From positions 1 through 14,640 of the forward strand of contig ONXP01000032.1 of assembly GCA_900321865.1 (NCBI GenBank): a stretch of DNA of 14,640 nt, read 5' to 3'. Shown piece by piece: positions 1-10,600 of this stretch (its first letter is position 1; each line of letters begins with the position of its first letter). The DNA comes from an uncultured Elusimicrobia bacterium (GTDB taxonomy: Bacteria > RUG730). The notes beneath the pieces are model-generated. The model was not told the DNA's origin, ran no database searches, and saw only the letters and a program-made list of their open reading frames with translations. The position numbers and the translations under genes were made by a program.

Positions 1-1650
1 AGAATAATAGAATATTATGCATCTAATGGAGATATAGTGAAACTTAGTTATGGCACGGATGGGCAGATAACAGGAATAAGAATAAGATTTAAAGATGCTA
101 CGGAAGATATAGTAGCACAAGTTAAGACAAATTCAGATGGAACGACAACTTATTATTATGAGAAAGATGGGAATAGAGTAATCTACTTAATGAGTGCAGA
201 TAGAAAGCAGACGAATTTGATAGGAGTGCAAAAGTACTATAAAGATAAAGGCTGGCTTACAATAGAATATTATGATAGACAAGGTAGAAAACATATAATC
301 AATAGAGATGAAAAATCTTTAGAAGTAGTGTCTATAAAAACAGTCGATAATAATGGAAATGAAATTAACAAAGCTAAAAATGGGGAAGATGGTTTTGTTG
401 AAGAGGGTATGACAGAGGATAAAAAAGGGTATTTTTATATTATTAGAGAAAAAGGGGTCTTACATAAATATATTTATTCTTTTAATTCAGACAGAACTGA
501 TCTTCTTACAGCTAATTCTATGATTGATTGTGTAGAGACACAAATTCAAGTTAAATATAAAGCTAACGGAAAGGATTTTTATTTTTGGCTTACAGATTAT
601 GATACGACTAATTCTATGATATCTCAGTATACATATAATATTGATAAGAATGGGTATTTTAACGGATTAAAATCAGTTTCTATAACAGATTATAGAGGTA
701 ACAGTTTAATAAAGCATCAGAAAAAAGTGGAAGAAGGGTATGAAGTTGTTCTAAAAAATGGTTCTAAATATACTTACCCTAATGAATTAAAATATGAACA
801 ATATTCAAATGGAATTCAAACACTTTCTTGGGAAGTGAAGAATGAAGTTTTCATAGAGGGAATAGATATAAGTCAAAATTTCTTAGAGGTTATATCAAAT
901 TTTAGCGAAACCAAAACAGAAAAAAAATTTTATAGTAGAGGATTAACAAATGTTTATGATAGTGATGGGAATTTTCTTCATTCACAGGAATATAGAGTTG
1001 ATGTAAAAGATAAAGATGAATATAAAGATGGAGCAATAGAAAGTCGTAATTTTAGTTATAAAGACAAAGATGGAAATATATTTGATATAATTATAGAATC
1101 AAAAATTAATAAAGATAAGAAAGAAATACTTAATATATATATAGAGGATAAAAGCTTAGAAGATAGTGAATATTTCCCTAAAGTAATGAGAAAGATAGAT
1201 GTTTCTTATCTTTTGAAAGGGATTGGAGATTTTAAAGGGAATAAAAGGGATAAGATAAAATCTTTAGGTCTAGATGATTATAATAGTACTATATCTGAGT
1301 TGCTTTCTGGTAGAACAGGAGAATTTGATAATATATTGAACTTTTTAAAAGATGAAAAAAGTAAAATTTATACGAAGACTCTATTTTATGATAAAAATAA
1401 CAATGTAAGAATTTCTTTTCCTGGTGGAAATAATAAAGGGGAAATCAAGAATTTGGGAGGAGGAGAAATTTCTTTTCCTAAAAATTCTTTGTTTGAAATA
1501 TATGATGAAAAAGGAGTAAAACTAGAAAGTGAATATATAAAAAATATTGTTGCCTATTCTGTAGGAGGAAGGGTTACAATAAAATTCAAATATGATGAAT
1601 ATGGTAATCTTGTTTTTGAAGATCTTAAAATATCTATTGATGATAAGACA
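1..1650 (+). other. Protein region: beta-rich, YD-repeat-like segment, predicted extracytoplasmic (residues 1-550)
   Basis: This stretch alternates short hydrophobic/aromatic strands with turns of the form Y/F-x-D-x-x-G-N/R. Examples are YYDRQGR (90-96), VDNNGNEI (115-122), NIDKNGYF (213-220), TDYRGNSL (229-236), VYDSDGNF (318-325), YKDKDGNIF (353-361), IYDEKGV (500-506) and KYDEYGNL (530-537). Such turns are typical of RHS/YD-type and other beta-hairpin repeats, but the spacing is irregular and the match is only at the level of pattern. The single following helix with Lys/Arg on its far side places this part outside the cytoplasmic membrane. The segment starts before the window. A binding or surface-shell role is possible but not shown; no catalytic motif is visible. 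Confidence 0.5.
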
Positions 1651-4600
1651 GAAATCTTGTTAATAGTATTAGGAGCTGTTTTTGGATTCTTAGTTATATT
1701 GGCTATTATTAAAGCTATTATCGATGCTATAAATAGTAAAAAAAGGAAAAAAGCTTTAGAAGCTAATCTTAAAAAATACAATTTAGTTGATAAAACAAAT
1801 GAAAAAGATGATGACAAAAGCATGTCTAATGATGCTGAGGAAAAAGATACAAATAAAAATTTAAATAAAAATATTACAACAGTTAAAAACCCTAACATTA
1901 TACATCCGGAAGGTATGGTTAAAATTGGAGAATCTATAAAAGATAATAATGATAAACAAACAACAGAACAAGAGTTCGATATAAATACAAATATGAAAAA
2001 TAAAGATGTTAATGATGAAGAAAAAATAAAAATAAATATAGATGAAAAAGAAGATAATTCTAACAAAAAAAGTGAAGTTTCATCATCAACGATTGTAAAA
2101 GAAAATTCAGATTTTAAAGATTTAGAAAATGATAAAAATTATGAAAAAGTTACCAAAGATAATGATAAAGATTTAAAGTTCATATATGAATTATATAGTG
2201 CATTTTTAGGACAAGTCGACAGAAAACAAGTAGTATTTAATAATAACTCTTTATTGAGTGTTATAAATAAAATAGCTTATCTTGCTACCTATTTATCTTG
2301 TAATTCTATAGACTACATAGATCAACGAGAGTCTGTTTCTTGGACAGTAAATTGGAATTTAGTAAACAAAGCATTTACCAGTCCAATATTAAACGATTCT
2401 GAAGGATTTGAATGGGCTAAGAAATTTTTTGATAAAGTTTGTCTTTTGGAAAAAGATGGCAAAGTTTTGAAACTAGATTCTGTATCTTTGTATGAGGGTG
2501 GGATAAAAGACAAATTTTTAAATAAATTTAAGGAGATGCATTCAAAAACTTCTGTTGCTTTATTATATAATAAACAAGAAGAAGCTAGTTTCGGTGTTTA
2601 TGATATTTATAGAAATAAAACTACTGGAGAATACACTAATAATATTATTTACAATTTTAGACAAATGTATTTGTCAGAAAGGATGAGGACAGAGTATGAT
2701 AAAGAAAAGAAAATAGGATATGTTTTAGAAGGGGTTAATAATAATATATATTTATACTTTTTTAATGTTATGACAACTAAAGAAGATTTGGAAGATGAAG
2801 AAGGGAGCTCTTTTGATTCATCAACAGATAATCAGGATGTATTGCGAGAAACAAAAGCATTTAAAAAGTTTCTTAGATTTTTAAGAATTTTAACTTTTTT
2901 AAAGAGAAAAAATTTAGGAGATAGAGCTGGTACACAGTTAAATTATAAGAAAATGGTAACACGTCCTGATCAGTTTATGGAACAATATGATACTTCTTTT
3001 AATTTATCTAGCGAAGAAATAGAAAGACTGATTAATGCCTTGTTTAAATATAATATAGATATTACCGAAATTCCTCTTTATGAAAATGAAAAAAAAGAAA
3101 AAATAACAATTGGTTCTATTTTAGAAGAGAAAGAAGATATTACTTTATATTTAGGGTTTGAAAAATTCGCTTGGACAGATATTGAAGGAGCTAAAGAAGA
3201 CATAGAAAAAATGAAAGCTATATTTTATAGTAGAAATCATAAAAACGATTCAAAATATGCTGAATTGAAATATGAAGATCTTACTCAAAGTGAAAAAGAT
3301 GAGTTTTTTGCAGTTAATAAAGTTGCTTTTAATGTAAAACTTAAAGAAATTGAAAATAAATATAAAGAACAATTTAACACAATAAAGAAACATAAAGATA
3401 ACGTTGTAAAAGGTTTACTTAAGTTTGTAGACGATGATTTTGTTAATATGAATGACACAAACTCTTTAAAAGAAAGGAAAAAAAGAGAAAAAGGCGATAT
3501 TTTGTATTTATTAAATGAAAGGACAAAATATATAACTAAAGGGATATTCATGTTTTCTATTGTTTTTACCGTTGTAGCACTTTTAGGATATTTATCTTTT
3601 ATAGCTTTAGGTTTCTTTGCTTTTTCTGGTGTGGCAATAGGAATTATTGCTGGGGTCTGTGTTGTTGTTGTTGTGTCTTCTCTTGTAATATGGCGTATAT
3701 CTAAAAAAGAAAAAATTTATGATGGGAGTTTTCGTTGGCAAAAATTCTTGAGAGGAATTCTTGTTATTTTAGCATCTGTAGCTGTAGCTGTAGCTGCTGG
3801 TTTTATTGCTCCAGTTTTAGGATTTACTGGATGGCTTCAAATAGTATTTATAATATTAGCCTTCGCTTTTTCAGCATATATTTTTAATTCTTTTAGTAGT
3901 TGGTATTCTAGAAGACTGGTAGGAAAGGATTGTGATGAGAAAAATTTAAAAGCATATTTTGAACAAAAAAATAATGCTCCTGGAATAGAAGTTCTTAATA
4001 TAAGGAAAATAAATAGATTCTATGCTAAACAAATGGGAGAATCTATTCCACAATATTCTAGTTTGAATGGAGTAGGTGAAGTTTATTCTCAGATTGTTAA
4101 ATGGATAATTAGCCCTTCTTTCTGGGGTTTTTCTAAAGGGGTTAAAGGATTTTTTGAAATGTTGGCAACTACGATAGTGCCTTTTGTAGTAGTATTGACA
4201 GGTCTTATTATTGGGTTGTCCTTTATAAACATTTCTCCTCTAAGCATTATTTTAGCTTTAATTGTATCTTTTATAGCAACAAAGATAGCAAAAAGCTTTA
4301 TGAATAGAACTCATGGGCATAATAGCCTTACTTGGGAGACTGTTCTCTATGCACTTCCAGGGATAGCTGCCCTTTGTGTTATTGTGAAATTTGTTATTTG
4401 CTGGATATCGAAAGATTGGAACACTGCTGTGGAAGTAATAGGCAAAAAAAATGGAGGACTGTTTGGATTACTTGCATCGCTTTTTGGATTTGTTGGAGAA
4501 TTTGTTTATAATTTTGTTCATAGTTTAATAAAGAAGAAAAATTATAAAGAGAATATTGATGCAGCATCTTCTAGTCATTTTACAAAAGTTTTCACTGCAG

Positions 4601-7600
4601 TAGCAGTATATAATTTGGCTATAATAGGACTTATTGGTTTATTGTTTTTTACAATAGGATTTAGCTCCTTTTCTGTTGGTGGTCTTTTGCTTATGTCTAT
4701 TTCTATTTTTGTGAATGCTATACTTTCTATTCCTACTTTTCACAATTTTTTCATGTCTATGAAAATTAACGATGAAAGAGAGAAAAAGACATCTTTTATT
4801 CAAACAATTTCAACATTAAAGAGAATTTTTGTTGGATTAGGTGCTGTTTTAGGGTTTTTGGTTATGACTATAAATCCTGGTATTGTGTCAGTCGGAATTT
4901 TATTGGCATTAGTAGTAGCTCCTTTTTTGTTTGATATTACTTTTAACTTTTTTTATAAAAATTATGAAACAAGAGGTTTTTGGAAGAACTTGTTATCAGC
5001 AGCACTTTTTGTTGTATTTGCTGCAGGATTAGGATTGGCATTTGGTGGAGCTTTATTTTATCTTATGGGTACAGGAATTTGGTTCATTGCTGGTGGAGCT
5101 ATTGCTGGTGGAGTTATTGGATTGATTATTGTTGGAATTAAAGCTATTTATTCAGAATTTAAATATAAAAAATCAAAAAGAAATAAAATTGAACAATATT
5201 TGTCTGTTAACAGAAGGTTTTATGATACAAAAGATGTGTATAATTTGTTGAAATTTTTGATATCTAATGTGAAAGACGATGATGAGGACACAAAAAAAAG
5301 AATAGAAGCCTTAAAGTTTCATTTAAACTCTGTTGTAAAAGCTATGTATGAAATGAAAGAAATTTCTGAGAATATGAAAACTATAATTGAAAAATTCTTG
5401 AAATTAGACAAAGATAATATGACAGATGATAATGATGTGGTAAAGAATTTTATAGGATTAAAATTAACTGGATTTGCTTCTTTGGACTTTTTTAGAGCGG
5501 TAGATTTCTCTGTAAGTAGATTTTATAAAACAACTTTTGATGAAAAATTTGAATTAAAAAAGCTTAAGAATCCAGGTAATATTACTGATGCAGCGAATAT
5601 TGACATTTTGGAACAAAATTCAATAAATATACAAAATATAGAAGGAGTTGCTGATATACAATTAATAACTACAGAGTTGTTTACAAAAAGTTTTCATCAG
5701 TTATATATAAAAAGAGAAGAAGATGTAGAATCAAATATGTCTTTGCTTATATTAGAAGGAAAAGAGGAAAGCAATCTAAAAGCTTATGAAGATCTTATAG
5801 ACTCTATTGGGAAAAAGCTAATTAAAAAATGTTTAGATTATTGTAATAGGGAAGGATTAATAACCCAACAAATTTATGACGACTATAAGGATATGAATTT
5901 CTTGACTTTTAAAGAAAAATTTGTTGATAGTTATTTAGAATTGTTGATAAACAATATAGAAGAACACCAGGAAGGCTTCAATGATCCCAACTTTATAGTT
6001 ATAGAAGGAATTTTACTAACTTATAGAAATCATTTTGATATTTTTAAATTATTATATCCAGAGACAGCAAGAAAAGGGTTAACAAATAAACAAATCAATG
6101 ATTTATATAGTGTTTTATCAATAGAAGATAGGAATAAGATAACTTCCTTTTTAAATAGTTTAAGTGCAGTAGGATATAGACAAGTAAAAAGAACTAGCAC
6201 TTCTAATTTAATAGTTTTTAGAGATTGGGTTAGTTATCAGGTAGCTGGGACAGATTATAAAACACTTATGGACAAATTGAATGCTGAAATAAAGTTTTTG
6301 CAAGAAGAGGATGATAAGAAAAATGTAAATAGATCCGTTGAACTTAAAAAAGAGGATGAAGATAAGGATAATGAGGAAAAGGATCTAAATAAAACCACTG
6401 AACTTTTAAACATTAAAACTCTGGAAAATCGTAGTAAGGAAAAATTATATTCAGAGAAATTAGAGAAATTAGAGAAAATAAAGAAATTAACGAGAATAAA
6501 AAATAATATTGATAAAACAATAAAAGAAAAGTTTCAACATATTATAAAAGTTTCTGACGGCTCACGTGGAAATTTGACTAAGAATTTCAAATACTATAAA
6601 GAGGCAATGTTGCTTCTTTTAGAAAATATGTATGGAACACAAATAAAAAATACTAAATTCTATAATGTTATAGAAAATGTAAAATTTAACGAAAATCAGC
6701 AATTCAAATATGATATTCGAAATGGAAATCCTATAGATGTTCAGGTATCTAATACTGGTCAATTTTTCTATTTAATAAGTAATTTATTGACTAAAAGAAA
6801 AGATCTTTTTGATGGGGAGAGGTTTATTAATTTAGAAGGCAGAAGTGATATTGTTGGCAAACAAAATTTATTAGATGGAATATCTCTTGGCAATGCTTTA
6901 GAAATAATTGTTAATTTTGTTCAAAAAAATAATGGAGGATTAAATAAAACTCTTTTAGATAGAGATAAAGAAGAAAATCGTTATATTAAGGTTTCTGGTG
7001 TTTCAGATGAAATTGTAATAAAAAAGATTGCAAATATTTTATCAGGAAACTCAGATAATTTTAAGATCTTAAGAAATTTTAAATCTTTTATAGATTCTTT
7101 TACTTCAGAAAGAAAAATAGAAGAAGATGGTAAAACAAAAAAAATCTTGATAGTGAATCCGGGAGATATTAATTTTATTAAAGCCGAAGTAACAAAAGAT
7201 TTTTCTAATCTTTATGATGATAGTAAAATAGAAAAAACAGTTGCAAATACAAATTTTGATGATTTTATAAATATGATTGCTGTAACTAAAGATCATATTG
7301 ATAGTCAGACAATAAAAGGTTTTGGTGAAACATATGAAAAAGCAATAAAAACAATAGAATTTGTTTTTGATTCATTTATAAACCAAAAGCCTTTAAATGA
7401 AAATATTTATAATAATGCAAAGGAATATTTGGAAGCATTAGGCATAGAAATTCCAAATTATAATGATTTTAATAATGATGATAAAGACATTAAAGACATT
7501 AATAATGAACTGACTAAAGCTATAAATGCATTTATTGAAATAAAGCAAATTTTAAAACAAGAGAAAGATAAGATAATGAAGCCAAATACAGTAATTTTGC

Positions 7601-10600
7601 GAGATATGGATATGATTCTTTTGGAAAATTTTATGAAAAAGCTTGGCTTTGAGATTAATAATGTTTTTTATGATTCTAAATATTTTTATAATGCCAAGTA
7701 TCTTGGTAAAGAAGGTGAAGAAATAAATATTTTTAGTAGTGTCGTGATTGATAATAGAACTCGTCTTTATGAAACGAACAAAAAAATTAAAGAATTTAAC
7801 AAAAAAGTTGATAATAATAAAGAAATTAGAAAAAATTTAGCATCACAAGCTAAGGCAAGTAAACTTGATTTTACCGATCTTGTAGATAAAACTTTAAATA
7901 AATTAAAAGAAGTTGTGTCTGATCTTGTTGGAAAAGAAGAAGGAGAAGTTACGAATGCAGAGAGTGCTTATTGGATAGGAGAGAGAGAAATTGAATTTTA
8001 TAGAGAGTCTTCTAATGTAAAATATGAAGATAATAATGGAAATATTTCTTTTAATAGTAATACTGGACTTAGATTTGTGCATTTAACTGATTTTGCTAGT
8101 GAAAGAACAGATATTGCCGGGAAACAAACGGATTTGAATGCTGTTATTAAACATATAAACAAAAAAATTAAATATATGTTCTCATCTGATAATGATAGTG
8201 GAAAAGCTCTTGGTGGTGTAGTCGAAGGGATAAGAGCAGCATTTGATTTAGATAATAGTGGACTTACAGATAATGGAGTTTTGGGAATAGTTCCTGTCGT
8301 TAAAACTTTAGATATTGGAACAAATCTGACATCTGCAATAACTATAGCAGAAACGGCAGCAAACTTTATAAACCATGTTTTAGGTGGAGCATCTTTCTTT
8401 CTTGGCAAGGGTATGTCTCAAAGAGATTCTGTAGAGTCAATAGGAAAAGAAACAGCTGAACATGTTGTTGCAGAGGATTTTGGGCAGTTGCTTAAAATTA
8501 TGTCTTCTACTGGAAAGTTTTTTGGTTATGGTGGATCTGAAGATGTAGATTTACAAATATTTGAAGGAACTGAGGTTACTCCTACTTTGATAAATCTTCC
8601 TTGGAAAAAATATTCTAGATCTGTAATAGAGTTAGGATTTATAGCTTCTATGATTTATGGTAATTTTATGTTAGATAGGAAAATTCACTGGGGAATGAAA
8701 ATGCAGGTTTTAATGTTTGGAATGCATTATTATAAAAAACCTCTTTCTATTATATCTATATTTTTATCTGTTATTTTAGGCTTGCTATTTATAAATCTTA
8801 ATCCTTTTCTTCTTTTGCCTTTATCTTTTATGATGGCTGCATGGTTTTTACCAGAAGTAATTACATTATCTGGTCTTGAAGTATATCAAGATAATTATGG
8901 AACATTTAAAGGTCTTTTGAAATGGATAAAAGATGCTATTTCTAATTTATTTTTCTTTGGTCCATATGTTGTAAATTCTGCTGAAGGGGTTTTAGCTGGA
9001 GCATCTGGTCATGCTACATTCGCAACTAGAGATAAATCTCAAAATGTTGAACAAAAGTCTTGGGACGAAATTCTTTCATCAAATAATTCGGTTATTTTAG
9101 GGGCAATACTTTTGCCTATAATAATAGTGACTTTTAACCCAGTGTCTTTTGTTGCTTTTATATTCCCAATTTTGCTTTGTTTATCTTGGATTCTTGGTCC
9201 TTATTTTTACAACCCTACTAGAACATTATCACAAAAGTTTAAAGATGCATTTTTGGGTTTCTTAAAGGCTGTGATAAATATACCAATGTTTATTTTTAAA
9301 ATTATTGTTTCTTTGTTGGTTGAACCAGCAGCTGAAGCTCTTGGTGGAACATATTATGTTAATAAAGTAAGGGCGTTTTTAAATCAAAAATATGAATATA
9401 AAGCAGAAACAAAAGAAAAATCTTTTAATTTAACAGAAGAACAATTAAAGAGTGTTATTAAAGAAGATGATGATGAAAATAACATTTCATTTGATGAAAA
9501 TCAAAACAACGCACCACAAATAGGAGATAATGAGGTTGAAGATGCACGATATAATGAATTTATTAAAGATCAAGAGTATGATCTTTCTAAAGAGTTTGAA
9601 CAGTATAATGAAGAGAGATTGACTGAATCAGAAAAAAATAAATCTTTTTCAGCTCCTAAAATTTTTAATGTGTTACTTTTTGTTGGATTATTGGGTTTAT
9701 TATTTGGTTCTTTATTTATAGGTCTTTCTTATTTACATGTTTTATCTGTATTAGTTTCTGCAGGCATGTTAGGGCTAGGGGTTATATTTATTCTTGTTTC
9801 TTTTGGAATGCTTTGTCATATTTATGCCAGATATTATAATAAAAAAGATAATAAAAAAGTAAATAATAAAAAAATTAAAGATGAAATAAGTGAAACAACA
9901 ATAGGAAAAATAATAAGAAAAATTGCTGGGATAGTTATAGGACTGGGAGTTTTAGCAGGAGCTGTTGCTGGACTTGTTTTAGTCCATAATTTTATTGCTT
10001 CCATTGTTTTTGCAGTCTTAATTATAGCAGGGTTTTTATATATTTTGAGTAATATTACAAAAAACAAAGTATTTTTTATAGTAATTTGTGGACTGTTAGG
10101 AGTTGGAGGAATAGCTCTTTTCATAACACTTCTAAGTATTGGACATTTGGCATTATTAGCTTCATATAGTTTCTTATTATTGGCTTGTTCTATAGCATTG
10201 GTTGTATTAGCAGTAGGTATTGGATTAAATTTTAAAAAATGGAATAAAAAATCAACAAAAGAAACAATTTTGGAAAATAATAATGTTTTTTCAAGAAATC
10301 AAGAAGTAATTTTAAAACATATTACTGAGAAAGAAAGGGAAGCAAAGGGAGAAATTGAAAATCTCAAAGAAATAAATTACCCTGAAATTAAAGAAAAAGC
10401 AGAAGAAAAAATTGTTGTTGTAAATGGAGGGAAGTTAAAAAATGCTGGTATTGAACAAGGAAAAAATTCGTTTGTATATATGGAACAATATTTAGCTTAT
10501 AATATAAAGAAAATAATTGATGAATTAGAAGACAAAATTGCAAACCCCAGCCCTGATTTTTTGCTGAAAGACAAAGTAACAGAACTAGTGCAAGGCAAAG

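Noticed and set aside
955-1080. EF-hand calcium sites at SDGN and DKDGN motifs
   Set aside because: They sit in short strand-turn-strand patterns without flanking helices or the Glu at position 12, and are better read as beta-hairpin turns.
1554-2066. Antisense open frame rich in Ser, Phe and Ile over linker 1
   Set aside because: Reading GAA/AAA/GAT codons backwards gives TTC/TTT/ATC, so Lys/Glu/Asp-rich sense sequence leaves long Ser/Phe/Ile-rich antisense frames by composition. There is no ribosome binding site or family signal.
2515-2540. Internal gene start (AAGGAG next to ATG near 2531-2538)
   Set aside because: The purine-rich run directly abuts the ATG, with no proper spacing, and the frame is continuous with upstream coding sequence.
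7998-8408. Antisense frame opposite the glycosyltransferase-like module
   Set aside because: The sense frame carries the ordered motif set and continuous membrane patterning. The antisense product shows none and has no upstream signals.
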